A stretch of DNA of 64,000 nt from Arthrobacter russicus (lineage in GTDB: Bacteria > Actinomycetota > Actinomycetes > Actinomycetales > Micrococcaceae). The position numbers and the translations under genes are program-made. This document shows, piece by piece, positions 48,677-57,856 of the stretch. The notes under the pieces were generated by a model. The model searched no databases. It had not been told where the DNA came from and saw only the letters and a list, made by a program, of their open reading frames with translations. Each line of letters begins with the position of its first letter. Positions within the stretch are counted from its first letter, which is position 1. The stretch covers positions 620,001-684,000 of the forward strand of contig NZ_JAVDQF010000001.1 in NCBI RefSeq assembly GCF_031454135.1. The letters are read 5' to 3'.

Positions 48677-49420
48677 GTGACTCTTGCATCGATCAGCCAC
48701 GCCGCCCTTTCGAGTACCGGCAGCATGCCGGCCTTCGTCGGCGGCCCGGTTCCCACTGCCAGCTTTTTGCCCGATTGGCTCAATCCACAGGTGTTCCTCG
48801 CCGACCCGGCGCTCGGGCCCTGGGTCGTGCTGTTGGTGTGCGCGATTGTTTTCGCGGAAACCGGCCTGCTCGTGGGGTTCTTCCTACCCGGGGATTCGAT
48901 GCTCTTCACCGCCGGCCTCCTGGTGGCCACCGGAACCATTCACTTCAACATCTGGCTCTTCGTTCTGCTGATCTTCATCTGCGCCTTCGCCGGCGACCAA
49001 GTCGGTTATCTGATCGGCAGAAAGGCCGGGCCGGCGATTTTCAAGCGTCCGGATTCCCGGTTCTTCAAGCAGGAATATGTCGAAAAGGCCCACGTCTTCT
49101 TCGAAAAACACGGTGGCAAAGCGGTCGTCCTGGCGCGTTTCGTACCCGTGGTGCGGACCTTCACTCCGGTGATCGCCGGAGTGGCGCAGATGAACTACCG
49201 GCACTTCGTCAGCTTCAACATCATCGGAGCCGTGCTCTGGGGTGTGGGCTTGCCGTTGCTCGGCTGGGTGCTCGGCGACCGGGTGCCGTTCGTACGGGAC
49301 AACCTCGATGTGATCTTCATCGTGATCGTGCTGATTTCGGTCTTGCCGATCGCGATCGAGGTCTTCCGTGGCTGGCGCTCGAACAAGAAAAAGCAGAATC
49401 CGAGCGAAGAAGCCGTCTGA
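48677..49420 (+). CDS. DedA family membrane protein
   Basis: This protein of about 247 residues has a SNARE_assoc/DedA domain: WVVLLVCAIVFAETGLLVGFFLPGDSMLFTAGLL (in segments), FAGDQVGYLIGRKAGPAIFKR, FFEKHGGKAVVLARFVPVVRTFTPVIAGVAQM and three closing helices. The E-x-G-x-x-x-x-x-x-P-G-D and R-F-x-P-x-x-R-T motifs include the essential residues of DedA proteins, which are proton-linked lipid flippases. I take the GTG at 48677, 6 nt after TAACCT. An ATG one codon earlier is the alternative. Adjacent to the antiporter, both being ion- or lipid-linked membrane proteins. Confidence 0.92.
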   Translation: MTLASISHAALSSTGSMPAFVGGPVPTASFLPDWLNPQVFLADPALGPWVVLLVCAIVFAETGLLVGFFLPGDSMLFTAGLLVATGTIHFNIWLFVLLIFICAFAGDQVGYLIGRKAGPAIFKRPDSRFFKQEYVEKAHVFFEKHGGKAVVLARFVPVVRTFTPVIAGVAQMNYRHFVSFNIIGAVLWGVGLPLLGWVLGDRVPFVRDNLDVIFIVIVLISVLPIAIEVFRGWRSNKKKQNPSEEAV

Positions 49421-49457
49421 ACCGGCAGCAGCCGACCGGCCGCACCCGGCAACGGGA

Positions 49458-50090
49458 CTAACCGAGCAGCCGTACGATCGCCGGAAGCAATTTCCGGAAC
49501 GCTTCGCCGCGGTGCGAGATCGCGTTCTTCTGCTGGGCGGTGAGTTCCGCGCAGGAGACCTGCCAGCCGTCCGGTTGCAGGATCGGATCGTAGCCGAAGC
49601 CTCCGGTGCCGCGGGGCTCAGTCAACAGGCTGCCGCGCAGTTCGCCGGTCTCCAAGACTTCCAGCGGATCCGGTCCGGGCCGCACCAACGCCGCAGCGCA
49701 GACGAACTTCGCCGCCCGGTGCTCGGCACCGATGTCGCCCAATTGCGCGAGCAGCAGCGCCAAATTCGCAGCATCGTCACCGTGCCGCCCGGCCCAGCGG
49801 GCAGAAAAAATCCCCGGCGCGCCGCCGAGCACCGCCACGGCCAATCCGGAGTCGTCGGCGATCGCCGGCAATCCGGTGGCCTGGCTGACCGCGTGCGCCT
49901 TCAACAAAGCGTTTTCCGCGAAAGTCACCCCGGTTTCGACCACATCGGGTGCACCCACCGCGGCTGCGTCCACCACCTGGCGGTCCACATCGAGACCCGG
50001 CACCTGACCGCGCAGCAATTCGCGCAGTTCGCGCAATTTCCCCGCGTTGTGGGTGGCCAGCACCAACCGGGGCGCGGTCCCGGACGGCAT
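49458..50090 (-). CDS. rdgB: XTP/dITP diphosphatase (RdgB/HAM1)
   Basis: This 210-residue nucleotide sanitising enzyme has LATHNAGKLRELRELL at the N-terminus (substrate and Mg binding), ETGVTFAENALLKAHA, ADDSGLAVAVLGGAPGIFSARWAG and GGFGYDPILQPDG, with SHRGEAFRKLLP at the end. It removes non-canonical purine triphosphates. The start overlaps the rph stop by 1 nt (TGATG). The rph-rdgB pair is conserved across Actinobacteria. Confidence 0.96.
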   Translation of the reverse strand: MPSGTAPRLVLATHNAGKLRELRELLRGQVPGLDVDRQVVDAAAVGAPDVVETGVTFAENALLKAHAVSQATGLPAIADDSGLAVAVLGGAPGIFSARWAGRHGDDAANLALLLAQLGDIGAEHRAAKFVCAAALVRPGPDPLEVLETGELRGSLLTEPRGTGGFGYDPILQPDGWQVSCAELTAQQKNAISHRGEAFRKLLPAIVRLLG

Positions 50091-50848
50091 CAGAGCAGGC
50101 CCAAGGTCTCGCGCTGGATCTGCGCCAACTGCTCAGTACCCAGAAGTGCCAAATCCAAAAGTTTGTTCAGCTCGTCGCGATCGAAAGGCGCTCCCTCGGC
50201 GGTGCCCTGGACCTCCACGAACTTGCCGCTTCCGGTGACCACGACATTCATGTCGGTTTCCGCCCGGACGTCTTCCACATAGGCCAAATCGAGCATCGGC
50301 ACGGTGTCGATGATGCCCACGGAGACTGCGGCCACGGTGTCCACCAAAGGCTGCGCCGAGGCGGAGATGAGTTTGTTCTCCCGGGCGAACCGGATCGATT
50401 CGGCGAGCGCCACATAAGCCCCGGTGATCGCTGCGGTCCGGGTGCCGCCGTCGGCCTGCAGGACGTCGCAGTCCAAGACGATGGTGTTCTCGCCCAACGC
50501 TTTGGTGTCGATGATCGAGCGCAGCGAACGGCCGATCAGCCGGGAGATCTCGTGCGTCCGCCCGCCGATCTTGCCTTTGACCGACTCCCGGTCGGACCGG
50601 GTGTTCGTGGCGCGTGGGAGCATCGCGTATTCCGCAGTGACCCAACCCCGGCCCTCACCGCGCAGCCAACGGGGCACGCCTTCGGTCAACGAAGCCGTGC
50701 ACAGCACCCGGGTATTGCCGAATTCGATCAACGCGGAGCCTTCGGCCTGGCTGGACCAGCCCCGGGTGATCGAAATGTCGCGGAGTTGGTCGGCGCTGCG
50801 CCCGTCGGCGCGTTGCACGGAAGAAGACAGGCTGGGGATCGATGACAT
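50090..50848 (-). CDS. rph: Ribonuclease PH
   Basis: This 252-residue phosphorolytic 3'-5' RNase trims tRNA ends. [70 protein letters not shown] (phosphate-binding Arg residues) and [23 protein letters not shown] are diagnostic. The ATG at 50848 is preferred over an upstream in-frame start at 50866, because TAGGCT lies 7 nt before it and would place the transcript start near the ATG. Confidence 0.96.
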   Translation of the reverse strand: MSSIPSLSSSVQRADGRSADQLRDISITRGWSSQAEGSALIEFGNTRVLCTASLTEGVPRWLRGEGRGWVTAEYAMLPRATNTRSDRESVKGKIGGRTHEISRLIGRSLRSIIDTKALGENTIVLDCDVLQADGGTRTAAITGAYVALAESIRFARENKLISASAQPLVDTVAAVSVGIIDTVPMLDLAYVEDVRAETDMNVVVTGSGKFVEVQGTAEGAPFDRDELNKLLDLALLGTEQLAQIQRETLGLL

Positions 50849-50855
50849 GCTCACC

Positions 50856-50861
50856 AGCCTA
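50856..50861 (-). promoter_or_regulatory. -10 hexamer of rph
   Basis: TAGGCT on the minus strand, 7 nt before the ATG at 50848. It gives rph-rdgB its own promoter, separate from the upstream clpS-murI-PDE group 126 bp away. Confidence 0.45.
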
Positions 50862-50974
50862 CCCAATCCCAGCCCGCGGAGCAGGCCCGGCGGGCCGACC
50901 AGCGCTGCGGCAACGGAATCCTCCGGAGCCCGGATCGGCGGGCCGCCAGATTGGATCGCCGGATCGCCAGGATC

Positions 50975-51772
50975 CTAGATCGTGTAGTGCACTCCGGCCA
51001 CGGCAACCGCCACATCGCCGGTGAAAACGGCTTTGGCTTCTTCGACGACCACCACCGGATCGGTCCAGACCGGCAGATGGGTCAGCAGCAGGCGGCGGAC
51101 TCCGGCCTCGACGGCGGCTTCAGCAGCCCGTTTGCCGGTCAGATGCACGCCTTTGATCGCATCGTCCCGGCCTTCCTGGAAGGCTGCTTCGCAGAGGAAG
51201 AAATGCGCGTCTTGCGCAGCTTCGACCAAGCCTGCGCAGGCGTCGGTGTCCCCCGAGTAGCTGAGCACCACGTGCCGGTCCACCCCGGTGCCGTCGAACT
51301 CGTCAACTTCGACGCGCAGTGCGTAGGCCTCCTCCATCGGATGGTCTACCGGATACGGCGTGATCGTGAAAGGGCCCAGTTTCACCGGTGCACGTTCCGC
51401 CCAAGTGATGAAATCGAATTCCTCGCTCATCCCGGGTTCCGGGTCCAGGCCATACGCGGTGGCCAGCCGTTCCGCGGTCGCGGCCGGGCCCCAGACCGGA
51501 ATCCGGCCGGTCGGCCAGCCGTCGGGATTCCAGCGCACCGCCACGTGCAGGCCGCACAGGTCCATGCAGTGGTCCGGGTGCAAATGGCTCAGGAAGATTC
51601 CGTCGATATCGGCCAGGTCCATGTATTTCTGCACCGCGCCCAAGGCGCCGCTGCCCAGATCCAGGAGGATCCGCCAGAGCCGGGTGCCGTCGTGCGCGGT
51701 CAGCAGATAGCAAGATGCCGGGGACTGCGGCCCGGGAAACGAACCGCTGCAGCCGACGATGGTGAGCTTCAT
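50975..51772 (-). CDS. Metallo-beta-lactamase fold phosphodiesterase (Rv1339-like)
   Basis: This 265-residue MBL-fold hydrolase has the motif HLHPDH in [13 protein letters not shown], later metal ligands in [19 protein letters not shown] and a terminal LLLTHLPVW. The N-terminus [23 protein letters not shown] is typical of the RNase Z/cyclic-nucleotide phosphodiesterase branch. Gene order murI-this-rph-rdgB is the same as Rv1338-Rv1341 in M. tuberculosis, where Rv1339 is an atypical cAMP phosphodiesterase. cAMP turnover is therefore a reasonable assignment by synteny. It overlaps murI by 4 nt. Confidence 0.88.
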   Translation of the reverse strand: MKLTIVGCSGSFPGPQSPASCYLLTAHDGTRLWRILLDLGSGALGAVQKYMDLADIDGIFLSHLHPDHCMDLCGLHVAVRWNPDGWPTGRIPVWGPAATAERLATAYGLDPEPGMSEEFDFITWAERAPVKLGPFTITPYPVDHPMEEAYALRVEVDEFDGTGVDRHVVLSYSGDTDACAGLVEAAQDAHFFLCEAAFQEGRDDAIKGVHLTGKRAAEAAVEAGVRRLLLTHLPVWTDPVVVVEEAKAVFTGDVAVAVAGVHYTI

Positions 51773-52695
51773 CCGGCACGTCCGGCCTGCGCGCCCTGCC
51801 CGGCTCGCGCGGCACGCAACATTTCCGGCGTGATCCGCGTCAAAGAACCGGTGGGATAGTGTGCCGAAACGTGCGCCGCATGTTCCACTGCGAGCACTTC
51901 CGGCCCCAGGAACCGCCGGGCCAGGGCGCCGAAGCTTTCGGCATCCCCGGTGGCCAGAAACCGGTGTTGCGGCGGCAGCTCTTCGGTCCGTTCCAGGTCG
52001 TGCTCGAGCAGGGCCCGGTATACGTCCTTCGCGGTTTCCTCGGCGCTGGAGACCAGAGTGACACCGTCGCCCATCACATAGGAAATGACTCCGGTGAGCA
52101 AGGGGTAATGGGTGCAGCCCAGCACCAAGGTGTCGACTCCGGCCGCCTTCAGCGGGGCCAGATATGCCTCCGCGGTGTTGAGCAGTTCCGGTCCTGAGGT
52201 GATCCCGGACTCGACGAAAGCCACGAACTCCGGGCAGGCCGCCGAAGTCACGTGCAAATCCGGAGCCACTGCGAAGCTGTCTTCATAGGCCCGCGAGCCC
52301 ACGGTGGCCTCGGTGCCGATCACGCCGATCCGGCCGCTCCGGGTGGCCGCGACCGCACGGCGCACGGCCGGTCGGATCACTTCGACCACCGGGATCCCGT
52401 GGCGCAGCGTGTACCGCTCGCGGGCGTCCGGCAGCACCGCGGCGGTCGCCGAGTTGCAGGCGATCACCAGCAGCTTGACCCCGGAGTCCACCAACTCGTC
52501 CATCACACCGAGCGCGTTCGCCCGGACCTCGGCAATCGGCAATGGCCCGTACGGGGCGTTGGCGGTATCCCCCACATAGAAAATCGACTCGTTCGGCAGT
52601 TGGTCCAGGATCGCCCGGGCCACGGTCAACCCGCCGACCCCGGAATCGAAAATGCCCACCGGCGCTTGGCGTTGCACTACCGGCACGGAATTCAT
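51769..52695 (-). CDS. murI: Glutamate racemase
   Basis: This 308-residue enzyme makes D-glutamate for peptidoglycan. The catalytic cysteines are in [12 protein letters not shown] and [13 protein letters not shown], with [14 protein letters not shown] and [11 protein letters not shown] at the N-terminus. Length is a little above the family norm because of a C-terminal extension ending near the neighbouring start. The ATG at 52695 overlaps the DUF2017 stop by 1 nt; a GTG one codon upstream is possible. Confidence 0.96.
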   Translation of the reverse strand: MNSVPVVQRQAPVGIFDSGVGGLTVARAILDQLPNESIFYVGDTANAPYGPLPIAEVRANALGVMDELVDSGVKLLVIACNSATAAVLPDARERYTLRHGIPVVEVIRPAVRRAVAATRSGRIGVIGTEATVGSRAYEDSFAVAPDLHVTSAACPEFVAFVESGITSGPELLNTAEAYLAPLKAAGVDTLVLGCTHYPLLTGVISYVMGDGVTLVSSAEETAKDVYRALLEHDLERTEELPPQHRFLATGDAESFGALARRFLGPEVLAVEHAAHVSAHYPTGSLTRITPEMLRAARAGQGAQAGRAG

Positions 52696-53294
52696 CACGG
52701 CGCGCTCCCCTCGTTGCCCGGCCGCCCATCGCCCGGCCCTCCGGCCTTGGCGGATTCCAGCATTGCGCGGACCACTCCGTTCTGCACTGCGCCCACGAAG
52801 TAGAAAAGCGTCCGCAATTCCAAGTCGCCGTCGCCGGGGTCTTCGGATTCGAGCACTTCATGCAGTTCGTCGACGTCGGCCGCGGTCTGCAGGCCCAGCC
52901 GTTCGGCGAACACCAGGCGTACATCGTTCAAGGCCCGGGCGAACAATTCGGCTTGCTTCAGATCGAGCTTGAGCTCATCGGAATCCAACATCAAACTGGC
53001 TGCCTGCAAGGCACCGATTTTGCTCTGCCGCACCGAGCGCTCGGTGAGCCGGCGCAACTCCAGGGCCGCAGTGCCGTCGCCCTCGACCCCGTCTGGGAGC
53101 AAGCGGCGCAAGGCCGGGTCCTCGGGCACCTGCACCTCGTCGTCCCAACCGATGATCGCGGCCAGCGGATCCGCTGATTCCGGCGGTTCCAGGAGCTTGA
53201 TCACCGAACCGATCACGCCCTGCAGGATGTGCCGCTCGTCCGGACCGATGAATGCCGTGATTCCGGTGGTTCCGGAACTGAAACCCTCAGACAT
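52695..53294 (-). CDS. DUF2017 family protein
   Basis: This 199-residue helical protein contains [46 protein letters not shown] and LYFFVGAV-like ([19 protein letters not shown]) segments of the DUF2017 family, nearly always encoded next to clpS in Actinobacteria. It overlaps clpS by 8 nt and murI by 1 nt. Function unknown. Constant linkage to ClpS suggests a role connected with Clp proteolysis. Confidence 0.88.
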   Translation of the reverse strand: MSEGFSSGTTGITAFIGPDERHILQGVIGSVIKLLEPPESADPLAAIIGWDDEVQVPEDPALRRLLPDGVEGDGTAALELRRLTERSVRQSKIGALQAASLMLDSDELKLDLKQAELFARALNDVRLVFAERLGLQTAADVDELHEVLESEDPGDGDLELRTLFYFVGAVQNGVVRAMLESAKAGGPGDGRPGNEGSAP

Positions 53295-53601
53295 CTGATT
53301 CCTTGCGGACGGTCGCCTGCAGGCCGAAGGAATGCATCGCCATCATGTCGGTTTCCGCCTTTTCCCGGGGCCCCCGCGAAACCACGGCTTTTCCGGTGGT
53401 GTGCACCTGCAGCATCAAGCTCTCCGCGTATTGCGCCGAGTAGCCGAAATAGCTTTGGAACACGTAGCTGACGTAGTCCATGGTGTTGATCGGATCATCC
53501 CAGACCACGACTGCCCAAGGCAGGTCCTCCGATGCCTCTTCCACGGCCGAGGTTTCCTGCTCGAGCTCCCGGATCTGCTCCGTCAGCGTGCTGATACTCA
53601 T
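53287..53601 (-). CDS. clpS: ATP-dependent Clp protease adaptor ClpS
   Basis: This 104-residue N-recognin adaptor delivers N-degron substrates to ClpAP/ClpCP. The core reads PWAVVVWDDPINTMDYVSYVFQSYFGYS with the N-degron-binding D-P-x-N-T-x-x-Y-V, followed by MLQVHTTGKAVVSRG (the conserved His). The N-terminal 28 residues are acidic, as expected of the flexible ClpS arm. TAGAAT lies 6 nt before the ATG, so its message is probably leaderless. It heads the clpS-DUF2017-murI-PDE operon. Confidence 0.95.
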   Translation of the reverse strand: MSISTLTEQIRELEQETSAVEEASEDLPWAVVVWDDPINTMDYVSYVFQSYFGYSAQYAESLMLQVHTTGKAVVSRGPREKAETDMMAMHSFGLQATVRKESDV

Positions 53602-53607
53602 ATGTCC

Positions 53608-53631
53608 ATTCTAGGCGGGCCGGATTAGAGT
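53608..53631. promoter_or_regulatory. Divergent leaderless promoters of clpS and pncB
   Basis: Only 36 bp separate the start codons. TAGAAT on the minus strand (53608-53613) is 6 nt from the clpS ATG. TAGAGT on the plus strand (53626-53631) is 6 nt from the pncB GTG. Neither gene has a ribosome site. No copy of the nad-operon palindrome is present. Confidence 0.6.
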
Positions 53632-53637
53632 ACTGGT

Positions 53638-54990
53638 GTGACCTCGCTCAACCCGTCCCAGTCCGCATCCGGCACGCCGACTGCCAGCACCGCCCTGTTC
53701 ACCGACCGATACGAATTGACCATGCTGCAAGCGGCGCTGCATTCCGGCACCGCCTTCCGCTCCAGTGTCTTCGAAGTCTTCGCGCGCCGGCTGCCGGAAG
53801 GCCGTCGGTACGGCGTGGTGGGCGGCACCGGACGGCTCTTGGCCGGGCTCGCGGATTTCCGGTTCGGCGATGCGGAGCTCGGGTTCCTCGCCGAACAGCA
53901 GGTGGTCAACCAGCAGACCTTGGACTTCCTGGCCGATTTCAGCTTCACCGGCAACATCTACGGTTACGCGGAGGGCGAAGCCTATTTCCCGAATTCGCCG
54001 ATCCTGGTGGTCGAAGGCAGCTTCGCCGAGGCCTGCATCCTGGAAACCTATGTGCTCTCGATCCTCAACCACGACAGTGCGATCGCCTCGGCGGCATCCC
54101 GGATGACCAGTGCTGCGGGCGACCGGCCCTGCATCGAAATGGGCTCCCGGCGCACGCACGAGGAATCCGCCGTGTCCGCAGCCCGGGCAGCAATCATCGC
54201 CGGATTCGCGAGCACCTCCAACCTCGAGGCCGGCCGGCGCTTCGGGGTTCCCACCGTGGGCACCGCAGCGCACTCCTTCACGCTGCTGCACGATTCCGAA
54301 CGCGCGGCATTCCAAGCCCAAATCGCCGCGCAAGGGCCCGGGACCACCCTGCTCGTCGACACCTACGACGTGCCGGCGGCGGTGCAGACCGCAGTCGAGT
54401 TGGCCGGTCCTGAGCTCGGCGCCGTGCGGCTGGATTCCGGCGACCTCGTGGTCCAGGCCCGCCAAGTGCGCGCGCAACTCGATGCCCTGGGCAATCTCAA
54501 CACCAGGATCGTGGTCACCTCCGATCTGGACGAGTTCGCGATCGCCGCGCTGGCCGCCGCTCCGGTGGACGCCTACGGCGTCGGCACCTCAGTGGCCACC
54601 GGGTCCGGCGCGCCGACCGCCGGGATGGTCTACAAGCTGGTCAGCCGCAGCGGAGACGACGGAGAGTTCGTCTCGGTCGCCAAAGCTTCGAAGAACAAGG
54701 CCAGCGTGGGCGGGCGCAAATACGCCTTGCGCCGGCGCAGCGCGGCCGGTGTGGCACAGGCCGAGGTCATCGGCATCGGGCACCGGCCCGAGGACGACGG
54801 CGACGATCGCCCGCTGATGCAGGACTTCGTCGTCGATGGGCTGCTGCAGCCCGGCTGGACCGGGCCGGAAGCGGTGCTGCGGGCCGCCCGGCGGCATCAG
54901 GAATCCACCGCGGAACTGCCGGCGTCCTGGCGCCAACTGCAGCGCGGTGAACCCGTGATCCCCACCGAATACGAAGCCCCGAAAGGTTAA
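53638..54990 (+). CDS. pncB: Nicotinate phosphoribosyltransferase
   Basis: This 450-residue enzyme converts nicotinate and PRPP to nicotinate mononucleotide in the Preiss-Handler salvage route. FTDRYELTMLQAALHSG at the N-terminus, YFPNSPILVVEGSFAEACILETYVLSILNHDSAIASAA, GTAAHSFTLLHDSE (the autophosphorylated-His region) and VRLDSGDL in the barrel identify it. GTG start 6 nt after TAGAGT. It is followed after 6 nt by pncA, which makes its substrate. Confidence 0.95.
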   Translation: MTSLNPSQSASGTPTASTALFTDRYELTMLQAALHSGTAFRSSVFEVFARRLPEGRRYGVVGGTGRLLAGLADFRFGDAELGFLAEQQVVNQQTLDFLADFSFTGNIYGYAEGEAYFPNSPILVVEGSFAEACILETYVLSILNHDSAIASAASRMTSAAGDRPCIEMGSRRTHEESAVSAARAAIIAGFASTSNLEAGRRFGVPTVGTAAHSFTLLHDSERAAFQAQIAAQGPGTTLLVDTYDVPAAVQTAVELAGPELGAVRLDSGDLVVQARQVRAQLDALGNLNTRIVVTSDLDEFAIAALAAAPVDAYGVGTSVATGSGAPTAGMVYKLVSRSGDDGEFVSVAKASKNKASVGGRKYALRRRSAAGVAQAEVIGIGHRPEDDGDDRPLMQDFVVDGLLQPGWTGPEAVLRAARRHQESTAELPASWRQLQRGEPVIPTEYEAPKG

Positions 54991-54996
54991 CCCGCC

Positions 54997-55626
54997 ATGG
55001 TCCAGGCCTTGATCATCGTCGATGTGCAGAACGACTTCTGCGAAGGCGGCTCGCTCGCAGTCGACGGCGGCGCCGAGGTTGCCGCCGGGATCAGCGAATT
55101 GCTGGATGCCAGCGACGAGTTCGACGTCGTCGCGGCCACCCAGGACTGGCATATCGATCCGGGGGCGCATTTTTCCGAGCATCCCGACTTCCGCGAGTCC
55201 TGGCCGGTGCACTGCGTCGCCGGCTCCAAAGGCGCACAATTGCACCGCAACCTCGACACCGAATACCTCGACGGATATTTCCGCAAAGGCCAGTTCGACG
55301 CCGCCTATTCCGGCTTCGAAGGACTGCTGGCCGCCGATCTCGAAGTCCCGTTGGGCGAAGAAAAAGCCGCCGGAGCAGACGCCGGGGATTCCGACGAACC
55401 GGCCGGATTGGGCCTGGACGAGTGGTTGCAGGAGCACAACGTCGATACCGTGGCAATTGCCGGGCTGGCCACCGACTACTGCGTCCGGGCGACCGCACTC
55501 GATGCGGTGCAGGCCGGATACGACGTGCGCCTGCTGGTCGGCCTGTGCGCCGGAGTCGATGCCGAGAGTTCGCGCCAGGCGCTGGCCGAGTTGGCGGCGG
55601 CCGGCGTCGAACTGGTTGTCGACTGA
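54997..55626 (+). CDS. pncA: Nicotinamidase / pyrazinamidase
   Basis: This 209-residue isochorismatase-fold amidase turns nicotinamide into nicotinate. Catalytic Asp in VDVQNDFCEGGSLAV, metal ligands in ATQDWHIDPGAHFSEHPDF, Lys in FRKGQFDAAYSGFEG and Cys in AGLATDYCVRATALDA are present. An Asp/Ala-rich insert (EEKAAGADAGDSDEPAGLG) between them is longer than in mycobacterial PncA. With pncB it completes NAD salvage from nicotinamide. Confidence 0.95.
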   Translation: MVQALIIVDVQNDFCEGGSLAVDGGAEVAAGISELLDASDEFDVVAATQDWHIDPGAHFSEHPDFRESWPVHCVAGSKGAQLHRNLDTEYLDGYFRKGQFDAAYSGFEGLLAADLEVPLGEEKAAGADAGDSDEPAGLGLDEWLQEHNVDTVAIAGLATDYCVRATALDAVQAGYDVRLLVGLCAGVDAESSRQALAELAAAGVELVVD

Positions 55627-55645
55627 CCGGACCTTGGCTTGACGG

Positions 55646-57451
55646 CTATTTCCGGCCGATGAACCAGCCCTGCAATCGCTTGATCCGCTCCTGCAATTGC
55701 GCTTCGTTCGCCTGCGCCACGGCCGGGCCGCCGCACAGTTTCCGCAATTCGGAATGCACCACGCCATGCGGCGTACCGGTCCGGGCGGACCAGGCCGAAA
55801 CATTTTTGGCCAGATCGTTCCGCAAATCCATCAACAACCGGTGGTCCGGCAGAGCCGGCGTTGCCTCCGGGGATTTCTTGCGCCGCCGGCTGACCTGCTC
55901 GGCCTGGCGTTGACGCAGCAAAATCGAGACCTGTTCCGCGTCGAGCAAGCCGGGAATGCCCAAGAAGTCCTGTTCGTCTTCACTGCCCATTTCGCCGCCG
56001 AGGCCGAATTCGCCGCCGTCGAACAACACCCGGTCGAACGAAGCCTGCGACTCCAAAGCCTCGAATTTGGCCTTTTCCAGTTCCCCGGACGCCTTCTCTT
56101 CCCGATTGGCGGCCAGCATCTCGTCGGCTTCGGCGACGAAACCGTCCGGCTCGGTTTCCGGCCGGTCCAACGCATGGTCGCGTTCGAGCTCCAGCTCGTT
56201 GGCGAGCGCCATCAGCTGCGGCACCGAAGGCAAGAACACCGATGCGGTCTCGCCGCGCTTGCGGGCCCGCACGAAGCGCCCCACGGCTTGCGCGAAAAAC
56301 AGCGGCGTCGCGGTGGACGTCGCATAAACGCCTACCGCCAGCCGCGGCACGTCGACGCCTTCGGAGACCATCCGGACGGCGACCATCCAGCGTTTCGTGC
56401 CGGCGGAGAATTCATCGATCTTCCGGGAAGCGCCACCGTCGTCGGAGAGGATGATCGCGGCCGATTCGCCGGTCAACTTCTTGATCTGCCCGGCATAGGC
56501 ACGGGCATCCTCATGATCCGTCGCGATCACCATCGCTCCGGCATCGGGCACGGTTCGGCGCACCTCGGAAAGCCGTTTGTCCGCAGCCGCGATCACGGCC
56601 GGAATCCATTCGCCGGCTGGATTCAATGCGGTGCGCCAGGCCTGCGCAGTAATGTCCTTGGTCACCGCAGCGCCCAAGGTGGCCGCCATTTCCTCGCCGG
56701 CGCTGGTCCGCCAACGCATCTGGCCGGAATAGGCCATGAAGATCACCGGCCGGACCACGTGGTCCTTGAGCGCGGAGCCGTAGCCGTAGGTGTAATCGGC
56801 TTTGGACCGGCGGATGCCGTCCTGGTCTTCGACGTATTCGACGAACGGGATCGGCGAGGTATCGGAGCGGAACGGAGTTCCGGTCAGCGCTAGGCGCCGC
56901 GCGGCTGGCTCGAAAGCTTCCCTGATGCCGTCACCCCAGGACAGCGCATCCCCCGCGTGGTGCACCTCGTCCATGATCACCAGGGTTTTCCCGGCCTCGG
57001 TCTTGGCCCGGTGCAGCGCCGGTTTTGAGGCCACTTGGGCGTAAGTCACCGCGACCCCGGTGAAATCGCGGCCGTGTTTGCCGTCGGCATTCTTGAAGTT
57101 GGGGTCGATCGCGATTCCGACCCGCGCGGCGGCGTCCGCCCACTGGCGTTTGAGGTGGTCCGTGGGCGTGACGATGGTGATCCGGTTGATCTGGCCGCTG
57201 TCGAGCAGATTTCGCGCCGCTGTCAGGGCGAAGGTGGTTTTCCCGGCGCCCGGCGTCGCCACGGCCAAAAAATCCCGGGCTCCGCCGTCGAAGTATTTGT
57301 GCAGGGCTTCGGACTGCCAGGCCCGCAGTTTTTGCGCGGTTCCCCAGGCTGCCCGTTCCGGGTAGGCCGGAGGCAGCCCCGAGGGCAGGATTCCGGAGGC
57401 GGGCATCAGCTCGGGGTCAGTCGAGCCCGAGCCGAAAAGGGTTTCGCTCAC
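55646..57451 (-). CDS. DEAD/DEAH-box (SF2) helicase
   Basis: This 601-residue superfamily-2 helicase has Q-type region LRAWQSEALHKYFDG, Walker A VATPGAGKTTFALTAA, motif II VIMDEVHHAGDAL (DEVH), motif III LTGTPFRSD, and motifs V-VI MVSEGVDVPRLAV and QAVGRFVRARKRGE. The C-terminal 180 residues are charged and helical. It resembles the UvrB/RecG-like type III restriction res family, but no restriction or methylase gene is close. GTG at 57451 has GGGAG at 8 nt. The frame to 57502 was rejected. Confidence 0.9.
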   Translation of the reverse strand: MSETLFGSGSTDPELMPASGILPSGLPPAYPERAAWGTAQKLRAWQSEALHKYFDGGARDFLAVATPGAGKTTFALTAARNLLDSGQINRITIVTPTDHLKRQWADAAARVGIAIDPNFKNADGKHGRDFTGVAVTYAQVASKPALHRAKTEAGKTLVIMDEVHHAGDALSWGDGIREAFEPAARRLALTGTPFRSDTSPIPFVEYVEDQDGIRRSKADYTYGYGSALKDHVVRPVIFMAYSGQMRWRTSAGEEMAATLGAAVTKDITAQAWRTALNPAGEWIPAVIAAADKRLSEVRRTVPDAGAMVIATDHEDARAYAGQIKKLTGESAAIILSDDGGASRKIDEFSAGTKRWMVAVRMVSEGVDVPRLAVGVYATSTATPLFFAQAVGRFVRARKRGETASVFLPSVPQLMALANELELERDHALDRPETEPDGFVAEADEMLAANREEKASGELEKAKFEALESQASFDRVLFDGGEFGLGGEMGSEDEQDFLGIPGLLDAEQVSILLRQRQAEQVSRRRKKSPEATPALPDHRLLMDLRNDLAKNVSAWSARTGTPHGVVHSELRKLCGGPAVAQANEAQLQERIKRLQGWFIGRK

Positions 57452-57477
57452 GTGTGGTGCTCCCAAACCGGCAGGCA

Positions 57478-57499
57478 CGGCGGCGCTAAGGCGCCGCCG
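57478..57499. terminator. Short GC hairpin between DUF3039 and helicase genes
   Basis: CGGCGGCGC (57478-57486), TAAG loop, GCGCCGCCG (57491-57499). It sits between the DUF3039 stop and the helicase start without a T-run, so it may attenuate rather than stop transcription. Confidence 0.45.
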
Positions 57500-57531
57500 C
57501 ACATCCGGAAATGCGTTTGTGTTGCTGCTAC

Positions 57532-57843
57532 TTACTTTTTCTTATCGCCGTCGTCTTTGCCCGGGCGCAAACCATCGTAAATGGCCTTGCATTCCGGGCA
57601 CACCGGGAACTTGTTCGGGTCCCGGCCCGGCGTCCACACTTTTCCGCAGAGCGCGATGACCGGCTCGCCGCTCAACGCGGATTCGAGGATTTTCTCCTTG
57701 CGCACATAGTGTGCAAACCGTTCCGCATCCCCTGGTTCGAGCTGCTCCCGCTGCTCGGTCCGCTCCAGCGTCGCGGTTGATCCGCCGGGGCCGTTCGGGC
57801 CGCTGCCGGGATCGTTTTCGAAGGGATCTGGTGGCAAGCTCAT
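57532..57843 (-). CDS. DUF3039 family protein
   Basis: In this 103-residue protein, an acidic/Gly-rich N-terminus is followed by the conserved GDAERFAHYVRKEKILESALSGEPVIALCGKVWTPGRDP region and KFPVCPECKAIYDG. Cys in ALCGKVW and the CPEC pair with a nearby His (FAHYV) suggest a small zinc ribbon. A Lys/Asp tail ends it. Members are frequent in Actinobacteria and uncharacterised. The ATG at 57843 is 7 nt after TAGGAT. It precedes the helicase on the same strand by 80 bp. Confidence 0.88.
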   Translation of the reverse strand: MSLPPDPFENDPGSGPNGPGGSTATLERTEQREQLEPGDAERFAHYVRKEKILESALSGEPVIALCGKVWTPGRDPNKFPVCPECKAIYDGLRPGKDDGDKKK

Positions 57844-57850
57844 GCGTACC

Positions 57851-57856
57851 ATCCTA
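57851..57856 (-). promoter_or_regulatory. -10 hexamer of the DUF3039 gene
   Basis: TAGGAT on the minus strand, 7 nt before the ATG at 57843. Confidence 0.4.
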
